This document shows positions 34,088-46,142 of a stretch of DNA of 64,000 nt, one piece after another. Under the pieces are notes generated by a model. The model did no database searches. It had not been told where the DNA came from and worked only from the letters and a program-made list of their open reading frames with translations. The DNA comes from Nemertoderma westbladi (Eukaryota > Xenacoelomorpha > Nemertodermatida > Nemertodermatidae): positions 49,186-113,185 of the forward strand of contig JAUCBJ010005675.1 in the NCBI GenBank assembly GCA_032718475.1. Reading direction: 5' to 3'. Within the stretch, counting starts at the first letter, position 1, and every line of letters begins with the position of its first letter. Made by a program: the position numbers and the translations under genes.

Positions 34088-37000
34088 GGTGTACTAAATA
34101 ACAGGTCATGCAGCGAGCGGATTGCTAAAATTAGCCTGGGCCGATCTTTATCTTATATAAGGCACTATTTTCATAATATTTCATTAGGAATTTCTTATAT
34201 GCTATTTTTGTTAGGTGGATATGATTACCAGGGTTCGTAGAAATCTAATAAAATGTATTTTCGGAATTGTTGTCAAGGCAACCGGGTACAAAGTTCAAAC
34301 TGTGCGTTCCTGTAATTCAAGACGACGTGGGATTCTGTTCTTGAGATTTGGTAGGTGAGTAAAGGGAATAAAAGTCTATCAGAATATTTGATACTTACAT
34401 TTTTTCAATCCCGTTTCCATGGTGATGGGTATAACAATAATTTACCATTATGACCGCCAGATAGAAATTGGGCTACTACTTACTACATGTTTTTTTCTAT
34501 CATTTGCAACATACAGTACATGCCTGGTGGCTGTCCTTTGTTTCTAATAATTGCTAACCGAAATTTAATATTTTGGAATGTAATAATAATGCCTTCACAG
34601 GTCTTGATCTCTGATTGGACAGTTTTGTTTATCCAGTTTTGCACTTATTGACCTTTATTAATATGTTTCACAATTGACGATATATAAAGAAAAAGTTTAC
34701 AAATTTAACTTAGTATTTAAACTGACAAACTGAAAAAAATAGTGCTTTATGATCAATTCCATGGTGTCGGACGTTGGGGCAAACCCAAATTTTCGGTTGT
34801 TTTTTACTATTTGTAGGAAATTGTTAATTCAAGGTCAATCAGAGTAATGCTTATACTACCCCAAATTCGAAGCTCTATATGAGAACACATAATGAGTCCA
34901 CTGAAAACTACTGGAGTTCTAGAAATTCGAGCTTAAAAAGTGGGTGTCGGACGTTTGAGTTTTGGGACAGTAATTTTTGGCTAAAAATTCAAACATTCGT
35001 GTAACAGTGCCGATGAGAGCTTTTACAAATTTAGGCTAACCACAGTGATCAGCAACTATTTGGCTACCTAATATTAATCCAACCTTTGCAATATCCTAAA
35101 TCTAACATACAGTTTTTGTAGTTTGATTGGAATCGAAATGGTGTCGGACGTTTGGTGTCGGACGTTTGGATTTGCCCACTAATCCATGTTCTTTTATTTG
35201 TACTTTGTCGGTAATGAATACGAGGGTTCATATTCGCTTTGTCTTGAACAACATCTCTGCTTTACGGGGGTAGAAAAATAAAATAATTTCGTTCACAACT
35301 TTTCAAACTATGCCATGTTTATCGAACTGTACATTTTTTATTACTTGTTTCTCAAAAACTTTTTATGCGGTGCTAAATGGTTAAATTATGGTTAACCACA
35401 ATAATCTGCAACTATATGGTTAACTAATATATATCAAACTTTTGTTTTGTAATATCATCAATCTAACGCAAAGTTTTTGCAGTTTGATTGTAAATTAAAT
35501 AACGTTCCAATTATAACAGACTTATCCAGATTCCTATATTTGTACTAATGTGGATAAATCAATGGAAGTATCGTCCCGTGCTCTTACCGCCCTCCCACCG
35601 TCGCACTTAGCGATTCCCCCCCCCCCCCCCCCCCCCACCCGCATTCCTGTTACCCCCACCCCCAAACACATACAATATTTCAAAATGTTTCAATCTAGAT
35701 TACTGCTAAGCAAAAACATACTATTATTTTTCTCTCCAAAACAATAAACAGATGTTACCAATTTGGGGAAAAGAGCAAGTTATGGAGACGGTAAAAATAA
35801 GCAATGATGTTATCACATTGGGGAAATGAGTAATAATAAAATTATATACATGGGCTAACAGGAATGGGGGGGGGGGGGGGTGGGGGGTAACAGCACTGAG
35901 TCTTGAGAGCGACAACATTTATAACAATGACCCATGTTGAAAGTCAAATCATTGGCCTAACGAAACAGGTAACAGGTAGCAACAGTCAAATAGTAATAGT
36001 GATGGTAATACCAACGACTATTCGACATGCTTATCGAATTATAATGAAATTGTTGTTCATTGCCGGTTACCCTATGGATTTAGTAAATTCGTTTGGTAGA
36101 GCTTCTAACGTGGGAATCTCGAAACGGTATGTACTACGGATCCTGGCCCTTCCCCAGAACAAATTGGCTACTACTTGCTGGAATTAACTATTGTTTTATG
36201 TGACATTTTAATGCCGGGTAAAGCCATCTAATCACATTACAGTTACATTTTAGGTGTCGGACGTTTGTCAAACAAAGGTGCATATTCTGAGCTTCTGTAC
36301 ATGCCTGTTGCCAAGAGCAACAACCAATAGCAGAGGCTTTCAGTTCGGCACTACAATAACTTCCACAAAACCAACTCTATTTAATTGGGCGTGTAAATGG
36401 AAAGAAAATTGTGAAAAAAAGTGTCGGACGTTTGTGAAATTTACAAGAGTTTATTTAACACCAAATTTTCTTTACATGCAAGTATGCACTACCACTTTGT
36501 AATAGCTTATTTAATGCAGTAATAGATAACCTTAATATTGGTACCGAAAACATCAATTTATTCCGAGTACTTTAGAAATTATGACGGATCATTCACTTTA
36601 CTAAATCTGTACAAACGGCCCTAGTTATGACTTTTTAAATATAATATTCATAATCTATGATAAAATGGCACCAGAAAGTGTATTCAGTAATAAACAAATT
36701 ATGCATTTTATTTTTTAACTTTTTTGCCCGTTTCCTATGGAATTGACCTTATAGAATTGACAGACAATTATTCAAATTTTCATTATACCTATTACCATGG
36801 CAGCGGGAATGTTAAAAAATCAAATGTAAAATATTCTGATAGACTTTTATTCCCTTTAATCACCTACGAAATCTCAAGAATAAAATCCATCGTCGTCTTG
36901 AATTTACAGGCGCGCAAAGTTTGAACCTCGACAACAACAATATAAAAATTCCGAAAGACATTTTATTAAACTACTATGAACCATAGTCATCATATCCACC

Positions 37001-37130
37001 AAACCAAAGTAGCATCTAAGAAGTTTCTTAGGAAATATCATGAAAATAACTAGTGCGATAAATAGGGAACAGATCGGCCCACGCTAATTTCAGTGTTCCA
37101 CTCGGTTCCTGACCTGTTATTTATTACACC
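34088..37130. mobile_element. 3-kb element with long terminal inverted repeats and a GTGTCGGACGTTTG motif
   Basis: The left end starts GGTGTACTAAATAACAGGTC. The right end is the inverted counterpart GACCTGTTATTTATTACACC at 37111-37130. Inverted similarity continues inwards for about 350 bp (GGGCCGATC near 34138 against GATCGGCCC near 37073, and a shared GATAGACTTTTATTCCCTTT block). The interior carries at least six copies of GTGTCGGACGTTTG or a close form (near 34764, 34944, 35142, 35155, 36253, 36421) and a nested poly-C/poly-G palindrome (35600-35890). I found no transposase. It lies in the RIM intron just 3' of exon 37266-37393. Confidence 0.75.
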
Positions 37131-37265
37131 TTGATTAAATATTAGTAACAGTATAAAACACATAAACCATATAATCTACATGGACTTTAATTATAAAAAA
37201 CTTAAATTTCAGTAGATATATTACATAGCATGAAATAAAACGACTTGAAGCCTTAAACAGCTAAC

Positions 37266-37393
37266 CTGGATCGGATTTAGGCACTACAGGTAATTGTCTG
37301 ATCCTCTGTCGACCACCTATGGTAGGAGTACTAGGGGCACTAGAATGGTCTGATGGTGACGGTGCCCCAAAGTTTTCTAGTCGGTCTCGATGT
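37266..37393 (-). CDS. RIM homologue, proline-rich RQLP exon
   Basis: Coding exon of 128 bp, phase 2 to phase 1. The acceptor is TTTTCTTATAG and the donor is CCAG|GTTAGC. The translation is HRDRLENFGAPSPSDHSSAP, then STPTIGGRQRIRQLPVVPKS. The segment STPTIGGRQRIRQLP corresponds to the conserved RIM linker SSTPVAGRRGRQLPQLP, which in vertebrates contains the RIM-binding-protein SH3 ligand area. This gives good support for RIM on top of the phase fit. Confidence 0.87.
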
Positions 37394-37862
37394 CTATAAG
37401 AAAACCATAATTACTTGAAAATTATAAATTATAAACTCCAAAATAATGAATAAATAAAAGACTAGTAGTGGACTAACTATTAAATAATTAACTATACCAC
37501 AGTTTACAGTTGGAAATAAATAGGACATCTTTATAACGATGTCCTATAATATTACGTACAAAATGGATAAAGATGAATAACCAGATGGTGTAGAATAATT
37601 ATTAACAGTATAAGGATATTAAGCTCATGAATAATAATATGATTTTGGGAAGTTGTATTTAAAGTGAAAAGCTAAAAAACCCTAAACATTAAATTTAGGC
37701 TTTATATAGATGTAGTTTCAATGTAACTGCGCGCGCAAGGCCACTTATTACTGACCAAATATAACTGCGGTGATGTTGACCGGATTACCTATTCACTGGG
37801 TCTAGTTGTTTATTTAAAAAAAACATGAAATCGAGACACTTTCATGTAATAGCACCACATAC

Positions 37863-38033
37863 CTGTCCACTGGGTAGTGACGGTTACCACTTATTGACGT
37901 TCTAGAATCACTTGCACTCCGACTACCCATAGGTTCCATTCTCCTGTCAATCACCCGTGGAACATGGCTGCCGGTTATACGAGGTTCGAAAGTCGGGGTC
38001 CTGTTTCTATCTCTACTGCTGTCGGTTCTGTAC
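37863..38033 (-). CDS. RIM homologue, basic/serine-rich linker exon
   Basis: Coding exon of 171 bp, phase 2 to 2. The acceptor is TTATCTCTATAG and the donor is ACAG|GTATGT. The translation is YRTDSSRDRNRTPTFEPRIT, then a basic stretch with RRMEPMGSRSASDSRTSISG. It joins exon 37266-37393 in frame (AG plus A gives Arg). The composition suits the disordered RIM linker between C2A and C2B. It has no recognisable domain of its own. Confidence 0.78.
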
Positions 38034-38859
38034 CTATAGAGATAAACGATTGATTGTCAAAACCTACTTCAATTAAAGTGGAGCTAGCGGCAGTGGCTGC
38101 ATTAAACCCCCAGTGCAGCTCGGGTAACGTTCTCAGAACAGCAATCAACTACCGAACTACGTACAGTAGTAGTCGGGTCAATCTAGCAAAAAACCCATAA
38201 GTATTTCGCAAATAATCAGAACCACATATTTTGGATTCTATATTACCTTATTAATGACCAAAAAAAAGTCTCAGATATGAAATTTTATTTTGCGGATCAT
38301 GTGTTTATTCATGGAAATACTGCGTAAATTTGGATAACACAAGCCAAACAAAAGGAACAGTAGGGAATAGTAAGTAGCAAATTGGGGATATTCCAGAATA
38401 ATTTAATTAATTTCACACTTACCTGTGATTCAATGGGGAATGAGTAATATTTACACTGGCGTGTTACACATTAATTGCTATATCTCGGTAATTAGAGATC
38501 GAAGATTTTTCACATAATAAAATTGGTATTGCTCTATTGATTTTAGGTGTAATTTATTTACTTATTTAACTTTAAAAATCACAATAGTTTATCAAATGCC
38601 TGGGTATTTTTTTTGGGAATAAGGGTTTTCGGGGTCGACAAATCTGAGGGGCTCGGTTACATACCACCATTTTGTAGAGAAGTTAATAAGCTTCCCATTT
38701 TGTATCAGCCAAAATGATAGTAAAAATGAGGAAATTATCACTGGAGCTCTGCTTGAGTTCCACCAGCTATTACTACTGTAGTTAGTTTGTGACTGGCTGG
38801 CTGGATATGTTTGTGGCAGGAATGTTTGCACGCGAATAAGTCGGTTGGTTAATCATGGA

Positions 38860-39420
38860 TGAAATGGTACCAAACTTGGTACACATGTAGTCTATCAAAA
38901 GTTTAGAAATTCTAAACACAGACAGACTTCTATAGTTGCTCTGTTTGCCGGTAGGGGGCGAATTGACGGAAACGTATTGTAATTATTGAGGTACCTACTG
39001 TACAAATTCAATACAACATATACAATAGTATTTACAGTACTGGCGGCCTAAACCCTAATTAAAACTGACATGTAACCCTAACCGTAATCTAAGATATTTA
39101 GCGGAATTTCCGACATTATTGCCGTAAGGCCCAATAATTTGGGTTAAGGCCTGACCACTAACCCTAACCAAAATAATAAACAAATACACCCATATAATAT
39201 CCAATCCTCCATAGCCTCAATAAATTTGGCCCAAATGTGGTCGGCCCATCTGTCCGATCACACTGAAATTTGGTAGTAGTAACCTACAAGCATTGCTTAA
39301 TTATAAATTATACACACAGACAGACTTTACAGTTCCAATGTCTGTCGCTAGGGGGTGAATAGAGCTCCATTTCATTGTGCTTAGTACGGTTTAATTATTC
39401 AAAATTCCGTTGCTCCGGAA
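38860..39420. repeat. Copies of an old interspersed repeat, no gene
   Basis: Two diverged units each combine a sentence-like block (AAATTTGG, ACAGACAGACTT) with a TAGGGGGCGAAT/TAGGGGGTGAAT core. They are related to those at 30480-31000. Nothing coding was seen. Confidence 0.4.
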
Positions 39421-39626
39421 ACTAAATTAGTAACTATATAGTAGTGCATAGTTCAGTCAATCGCATAATATATTTTTATAGACTTTTTGGGGGTATTAAC
39501 AAGGTAAAGAATGAAAAAAATTTACTTTTTTGACAAATTGGACATTTGTCAATTTGACTCGCCTATAGCCTAAAAGGATAGACAGTACACTAAGTCAGAC
39601 TCGACTTCCAAAGTAATTAAACTTGC

Positions 39627-39735
39627 CTGGAGTCCCAAGAGTCAGGGGAAGAAGACCGTCTACTCGGCAACGGACGACGCCCTCTTGTGGAAGGAATAGG
39701 TAACGATTCCATACCATATTCATCCGGAGCCATTA
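39627..39735 (-). CDS. RIM homologue, short exon with a GC donor
   Basis: Coding exon of 109 bp, phase 1 to 2. The acceptor is TTGTTTTCTAG. The donor is TCCAG|GCAAGT, a GC-type donor with otherwise perfect U1 complementarity. The translation is MAPDEYGMESLPIPSTRGRR, then PLPSRRSSSPDSWDS. It joins upstream exon 49714-49869 (G plus TA gives Val) and downstream exon 37863-38033 (AG plus G gives Arg). The ATG near its start could also serve as an internal start. Confidence 0.78.
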
Positions 39736-39834
39736 CTAGAAAACAATTTAAATATTACTTTTTTTTTAAATAATATCAGAGGAAAAAGGAGGGGGAAATT
39801 TTTTAGATATAATTCACTGGCCCAGCCTGCAGGG

Positions 39835-39905
39835 TTAGAACCCACGACCTCCGGAGTGAGTTTAATTCAAGGCAATGGATTTAACCGCTACTCGAGGTGG
39901 GCCTT
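39835..39905 (-). mobile_element. tRNA-derived SINE head
   Basis: On the minus strand, GAGTAGCGGTTAAATCC is A-box-like. After a CTCCGGAGGTC arm, GTGGGTTCTAACCCTGCAGG gives the B box. The flanks GGCCCA/TGGGCC are inverted. The arms are only partly paired, so I call it a SINE head rather than a tRNA. Confidence 0.5.
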
Positions 39906-40034
39906 AAAATCGCTAGAAAAAATGAATTTATGCGTGTTGTATTAGGACACGATCCTTAAAAATGTCTTTAACTGCATGCAAAGCTGCCATTAAGTTCAAT
40001 ATCCTCAACTTAACAATAAACACAATATTACATG

Positions 40035-40226
40035 TTCTACAGTTAATATACGGAATTAAAATCCTTCAGCGAATAAAACTGTAATAATCACTTCTGCCTT
40101 ATCCTTCAGCAAATTAACATAATATAATACTCGGCCTCGGTAATTATACAGGTTAATTTGCTTCTGGAACGTCATCAGTGATTATTCAGTTTTATTCGCT
40201 TCAGGTTATTATTTCCGTATATTAAC
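40035..40226. mobile_element. 190-bp palindromic MITE-like element
   Basis: TAATATACGGAATTAAAATC followed by CAGCGAATAAAACTG is mirrored by CAGTTTTATTCGCTTCAGG, ending TTCCGTATATTA. The two arms span nearly the whole element. Confidence 0.7.
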
Positions 40227-40309
40227 TCTAGAATTGCAATATTGTATGTATATCACAATATGAACTATATTTTTCCGTCACATAAGTTATAAGAAAGTTA
40301 TAAGAAGGC

Positions 40310-40475
40310 TTCGATATAACTATATACGTCATTGTTCATAAAATATCACTTTATAGCGTTACGGCACAAGTGACTTTGTTTCCCGAGCGACAGCGAGGGA
40401 AATAACAAAACGAGGGCCGTACAGTAAAAGCTTAAAAGTGCCAATTATGAACAATGGCGAATCTAAGTTTATTTA
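40310..40475. repeat. Dispersed 170-bp repeat, copy 1
   Basis: Starts ATAACTATATACGTCATTGT and ends AATCTAAGTTTATTTATTTG. A second copy lies at 49190-49360 in the same orientation at high similarity. The sequence itself is partly palindromic (CATTGTTCATAAAAT against ATTATGAACAATG). Confidence 0.8.
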
Positions 40476-40486
40476 TTTGTGGGCCC

Positions 40487-41585
40487 CCACAGTAGTGGAG
40501 TAGCGCCATCAACCCTACTTCGGTTACAGTAGTGGAGTAGCGGAATCAACCCTACTTTGGTTACAGTAAGGGAGTAGCGGCATTAACCTTACTTCGGTTA
40601 CAGTAGTGGAGTAGCGCCATCAACCCTACTTCGGTTACAGTAGTGGAGTAGCGGCATCAACCCTACTTCGGTTACAGTAGTGGAGTAGCGGCATCAACCT
40701 TACTTCGGTTACAGTAGTGGAGTAGCGGCATCAACCTTACTTCGGTTACAGTAGTGGAGTAGCGGCATCAACCTTACTTCGGTTACAGTAGTGGAGTAGC
40801 GGCATCAACCTTACTTCGGTTACAGTAGTGGAGTAGCGGCATTAACCCTACTTTGGTTACAGTAGTGGAGTAGCGCCATCAACCCTACTTCGGTTACAGT
40901 AGTGGAGTAGCGGCATTAACCCTACTTTGGTTACAGTAGTGGAGTAGCGGAATCAACCCTACTTCGGTTACAGTAGTTGAGTAGCGGAATCAACCCTACT
41001 TCGGTTACAGTAGTGGAGTAGCGGCATTAACCCTACTTTGGTTACAGTAGTGGAGTAGCGCCATCAACCCTACTTCGGTTACAGTAGTGGAGTAGCGGCA
41101 TCAACCCTACTTCGGTTACAGTAGTGGAGTAGTGGCATTAACCCTACTTCGGTTACAGTAGTGGAGTAGCGCCATCAACCCTACTTCGGTTACAGTGGTG
41201 GAGTAGCGGCATTAACCCTACTTTGGTTACAGTAGTGGAGTAGCGGCATCAACCCTACTTTGGTTACAGTAGTGGAGTAGCGGCATCAACCTTACTTCGG
41301 TTACAGTAGTGGAGTAGCGGCATCAACCCTACTTCGGTTACAGTAGTGGATTAGCGGCATCAACCCTACTTCGGTTACAGTAGTGGAGTAGCGGCATCAA
41401 CCTTACTTCGGTTACAGTAGTGGAGTAGCGGAATCAACCCTACTTCGGTTACAGTAGTGGAGTAGCGGAATCAACCCTACTTCGGTTACAGTAGTGGAGT
41501 AGCGGAATCAACCCTACTTCGGTTACAGTAGTGGAGTAGCGGCATCAACCTTACTTCGGTTACAGTAGTGGAGTAGCGGCATTAA
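40487..41585. repeat. 37-bp minisatellite, about 30 copies
   Basis: The unit is CAGTAGTGGAGTAGCGGCAT followed by CAACCCTACTTCGGTTA. Variants (CCATC/GCATT/GAATC, CCCTAC/CCTTAC, TTCGG/TTTGG) are shuffled along the array. It lies in the RIM intron between exons 49714-49869 and 39627-39735. Confidence 0.95.
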
Positions 41586-42352
41586 TTATTTTAAAACCAA
41601 GTCAACAATTGTAATTGTTCAGTAGAGCCTATATAAAACATAGAGAAATATAGGCCTAGGGCCTTTCTGCAGTAAAATATTATTGCCCAATAGGATTGAT
41701 TTCACTTTATTGCCTCATAATCATCACCTCCCATTGGTTAAAACTTTACATAGGGCCCTTCTGCAATAAAATATTGCCCGCTGGGATATATGGTTACACT
41801 TTACCACGCAACAATCATCACTTCCCACTGGATAAAATGTTACAAACTTCACCAGCTGATAGAGCACGTCTTAAAGTGTGGAATTGTACAAAAAGGTAAT
41901 ATCCGACAAAAATCGACTTAGGGCCTTATGACACTTAGGCTACAATAAAATATTTGATGATAAAACAGTCCTGCAGAAAATTTCCATATTTTACGAAGAA
42001 AACGGCTTACAGTAACACCCGCTAAATTTTCAGAACAGTAGCTTTACAAATAAATTATAAATCGATTTCGATACTCCCTTAAAAACTGAATCTAAGAAAT
42101 TTTGCCGACATGAGTTTGCAGCTTATAACTGAGGGTTACTAGGAGTTTTACATAGGCCTGACCAACTATCCCTAACCAAAATAATAAACTTAATATCTAT
42201 GGGTGTGATAAGACAGAAAACCGAGTCTGACTTCGGGTGCTAGCAATGCAGTCTGGCAGTAGCAGTTTGTATAGTATTCCACAGGAAATTTACCAAACAT
42301 TGAGTACAGTTGGTGGTTAATGCTTGTTTGTGCAAAGCTCTCACCCGAATTA

Positions 42353-43217
42353 CACCATGTAGACCGTGTAGCCCCCCCCCCCCCCCCTAAATTTTTCTAC
42401 AAATTGTAATGAAATCGCATGAAATTTGAAATAGAGATAGTTCCACCTCCCTCCGCCCCCGTGGGTGAGCCAGAATTTTTATTTTTACTTTCAACCTTTA
42501 GCTACAAGCGTTTAAAAAAGGTGTCTTGGTACTGATGGAAAGCTGGCTGTGCAAGGATTCCAAATATGTCAACATAATCTGAATTTAGTTGAAAAATAGC
42601 TGAGATATGAGCGTTAGAAAGTTGCATGGTTTTGCATCTGCATGAGGCCATTTTATTCAAATAAATCAAAATACCATATTCTAGAACATTTTGTTTATTT
42701 ATGAATAGCTACGTAATAGGGGCCTAGTATAATTAAAGAGGTATTGTTGCCCATCTATGTATGGAATAAACAAAATGTTCTAGAATATGGTACATTTATT
42801 ACATAGAATAAATGGCCTGCAGGGGAAGCAAATGCATGCAACATTCGAATGCACATATCGCAGCTATTTCCCAACCAAATTCAAATGTTTTTACATATTT
42901 TTAATCCTTGCATGGCCAGCTTTCTATTGGTACCATCCAATCACAATAAGGTTGGAGAATGATTGCACTGTGACCTGTGAAATATCGCAGGAGACACCTT
43001 TTTGAAACACTGGTAGCTAAAGATTGAAAGCAAAAATAAAAATTCTGGCTCACCCAGCAAGGAGGAGGGAGGTGAAACTATCTCTGTTTCAAATTTCATG
43101 CAATCTCATTTAAGATTTGTAGAAAAAAAAAATTTTTTTTTGGGGGGGGGGGGGGGGGTGGGGTGGGGGGCACGGGGCAGGTACCTGAATAACGACACTA
43201 TATTCCATGACATGGTG
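42353..43217. mobile_element. CACCATG-end inverted-repeat transposon, TA target site
   Basis: The element is 865 bp, bounded by TA (42351-42352 and 43218-43219), starting CACCATGTAGACCG and ending CCATGACATGGTG. The arms mirror each other (GGTGAGCCAGAATTTTTATT against AATAAAAATTCTGGCTCACC). Homopolymer C and G runs sit at matching arm positions. No transposase frame is present. Confidence 0.87.
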
Positions 43218-44274
43218 TATATATGTTGTAAGGCTTTGTTGAGATGCAAAGGCCAAGACCGTCTGATTGCATTGCAGTGAACTTGCAGTCAACCTTCGAA
43301 TGATGTTAAATGCTTGTTATAATGTTAGTTGGTTATTATAGTTAAATTTTAGATTAGCTGTGAAAAATCTAATTCTTTCTTATGCCCTTTTGCTTTAGTG
43401 GGTGATATTTATAGGCAATTAATAAGGGATCTCAATATAGATAAATAGTTCCCTAAATAATATAATTATCGTACATGGGCTGGTGTGTAATTGCATGAGT
43501 AAGACGATCGAAGAGAAAATTGATATATTTTATAATGATATTTTTTAACATTTGATTTAACAAACTGCAAATAGAAAAATGTTCGCATATATAAACAAAC
43601 AAGAAACATACACTTTACTAGCTATCTTAAATCAAAATGTATATACAGGTACACACCCAACGATAATAATGCAATCGGAAACAATTGAAATAAAATAAAA
43701 CCTCTCTGATGATTATAAAACCAAAATAATACCGCCTACTAAGAATATATAAAATACTGATGTTATATTGTATTGCTATTGCACTGTATAGATATAATAT
43801 ATTATTAAACAGGGTCTATACATACATATACACTCACACTGTTTCGGCAATTAAGTTGCTTATTTTATTTTTGAAAATAGTTTGAAATTAAATTTATCAC
43901 AGTCATATAATTAAGTACATATATTTATTAAATGTTATGGCGATGGGATATGGCAGTATGGCGCATCAAAGCGCCCATGACCAATGTTAATTTAAATAAT
44001 ACTAAATTAATGTACACATTTGGCCAGCTATCCAGCATCCAAACATATATTGCTTGTATTTGCATGTGGTTGCTTATATTATTAACAAGTAACAACCACA
44101 TGCATCATGCAAATAATACAGTAGGCCTATTGTCTTTTAAGTCAGTCAATCATTCTCAGTATAATTTTAGCAGTTTGGTGTACGGTTCATATGTACGACG
44201 TACGTACTCAAATCTGAAACTATTTAGGTAGGGCTACACCTTCATTGTCTGATAATTCATGAGGGCGAACCCAT

Positions 44275-44706
44275 TCACGCGGTTTCTATTGGTGCTGCCT
44301 CAAGTGCCTCAGCCTTGTCCTTATCCTCCGTAGTTGCCGTCCCATTAGCATCAGCATGATCATCAACTGTAGACGAATCAGCTGATTTAATTTTCTTAGC
44401 AGGAGAAATGTAATCCTCTTCGGGTGCGTTTCGTTTGGCTGAATCGCCAGCCCCTCCCTCTGCTTTATTTTCTTCTAGGCCTTTTCCATTAAGGACGCGT
44501 TCAACACTCTCTTTGCCTTCACCATTCTGCGTTGGTGGACTCTCCGTATCTGCCTCAGCTGCATCGGTGGGATCGGATGTGGTCTCGATAACCTTATCTG
44601 CTACCTTTAACCCATCCACCCCCGCCTCCGGTTGTGCTGTTTGAGAAAGTGTCTGGGACTCAGACTTCTGGGATTCAGTGGAAGTAGCTTTTGCAATTTC
44701 CGACAT
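44275..44706 (-). CDS. Acidic disordered protein, prothymosin-alpha-like, copy 1 (143 aa)
   Basis: Single-exon gene with ATG at 44704-44706 and TGA at 44275-44277. The protein is hydrophilic, rich in Glu, Asp, Ala, Ser and Thr, has no Cys, Trp or Phe and almost no aromatic residues, and is predicted to be disordered. Near residues 90-110 it has AKRNAPEEDYISPAKKIKSA. This resembles the prothymosin C-terminal arrangement (KRAAEDDED followed by a TKKQK nuclear signal). Prothymosin-type proteins are nuclear histone chaperones, and this role here is inference from composition and the basic motif. AATAAA lies at 43924-43929, about 350 bp downstream. The whole gene is duplicated at 47200-47631 with an identical protein. 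It sits in a RIM intron on the same strand. Confidence 0.72.
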   Translation of the reverse strand: MSEIAKATSTESQKSESQTLSQTAQPEAGVDGLKVADKVIETTSDPTDAAEADTESPPTQNGEGKESVERVLNGKGLEENKAEGGAGDSAKRNAPEEDYISPAKKIKSADSSTVDDHADANGTATTEDKDKAEALEAAPIETA

Positions 44707-45280
44707 CTTATTATTTTGAATTTTAGTGTTTTTGTTTTAATTAATCAGTGATAGCTTTAGCTTACCCGCCACCAGCTAGGATACTGTACTATGCCTAGAT
44801 TATATTAATTTGATAGACTACTGCTGTACTGGGTCCGGCCTTTAAAATAGGCCTACTAAACTGTACCGGTACTATCCAGGTATCTGGGGTATCTAGTATA
44901 CCGCATAAATATGTATGTATATAGGCTAGGCCTACAGCCTAATGTTTTTTAAAGATGGATATTTAGATCAGTTTGTTTATTGTACCGGTATATATAACGC
45001 AACTATTTGTTTATTTCTTTCGACCTCCCTTTCAAACATGAGTTTGCAGCTTATAACTGAGGGTTACTAGGAGTTTTACATAGGCCTGACCAACTATCCC
45101 TAACCAAAATAATAAACTTAATATCTATGGGTGTGATAAGACAGAAAACCGAGTCTGACTTCGGGTGCTAGCAATGCAGTCTGGCAGTAGCAGTTTGTAT
45201 AGTATTCCACAGGAAATTTACCAAACATTGAGTACAGTTGGTGGTTAATGCTTGTTTGTGCAAAGCTCTCACCCGAATTA

Positions 45281-46142
45281 CACCATGTAGACCGTGTAGC
45301 CCCCCCCCCCCCCTAAATTTTTCTACAAATTGTAATGAAATCGCATGAAATTTGAAATAGAGATAGTTCCACCTCCCTCCGCCCCCGTGGGTGAGCCAGA
45401 ATTTTTATTTTTACTTTCAACCTTTAGCTACAAGCGTTTAAAAAAGGTGTCTTGGTACTGATGGAAAGCTGGCTGTGCAAGGATTCCAAATATGTCAACA
45501 TAATCTGAATTTAGTTGAAAAATAGCTGAGATATGAGCGTTAGAAAGTTGCATGGTTTTGCATCTGCACGAGGCCATTTTATTCAAATAAATCAAAATAC
45601 CATATTCTAGAACATTTTGTTTATTTATGAATAGCTACGTAATAGGGGCCTAGTATAATTAAAGAGGTATTGTTGCCCATCTATGTATGGAATAAACAAA
45701 ATGTTCTAGAATATGGTACATTTATTACATAGAATAAATGGCCTGCAGGGGAAGCAAATGCATGCAACATTCGAATGCACATATCGCAGCTATTTCCCAA
45801 CCAAATTCAAATGTTTTTACATATTTTTAATCCTTGCATGGCCAGCTTTCTATTGGTACCATCCAATCACAATAAGGTTGGAGAATGATTGCACTGTGAC
45901 CTGTGAAATATCGCAGGAGACACCTTTTTGAAACACTGGTAGCTAAAGATTGAAAGCAAAAATAAAAATTCTGGCTCACCCAGCAAGGAGGAGGGAGGTG
46001 AAACTATCTCTGTTTCAAATTTCATGCAATCTCATTTAAGATTTGTAGAAAAAAAAAATTTTTTTTTGGGGGGGGGGGGGGGGTGGGGTGGGGGGCACGG
46101 GGCAGGTACCTGAATAACGACACTATATTCCATGACATGGTG
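45281..46142. mobile_element. CACCATG-end inverted-repeat transposon inside duplication copy 2
   Basis: Identical to the element at 42353-43217 apart from the homopolymer lengths and one base. It was copied along with the segmental duplication rather than inserted independently. Confidence 0.87.

Larger units (their letters stand above)
42108..44943. repeat. 2.84-kb tandem segmental duplication, copy 1
   Basis: This block is repeated at 45036-47868 in the same orientation with a 92-bp unique spacer between them. The only differences I found are one base (GCATCTGCATG versus GCATCTGCACG), a poly-C tract (16 versus 14) and a poly-G tract (17 versus 16). It carries a complete CACCATG-end transposon and a complete small gene. 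Confidence 0.97.

Noticed and set aside
38592-38831. 79-codon minus-strand gene
   Set aside because: No recognisable domain, no splice sites fitting the RIM phases, and repeat sequence adjoins it.
40487-41585. CRISPR-like array
   Set aside because: The 37-bp repeats are directly adjacent without unique spacers, and the genome is eukaryotic.
44707-44770. Short intron just upstream of the prothymosin-like ATG (GTAAGCT ... AATAAG)
   Set aside because: It would be only about 60 bp with no pyrimidine tract before the AG, so support is too weak.
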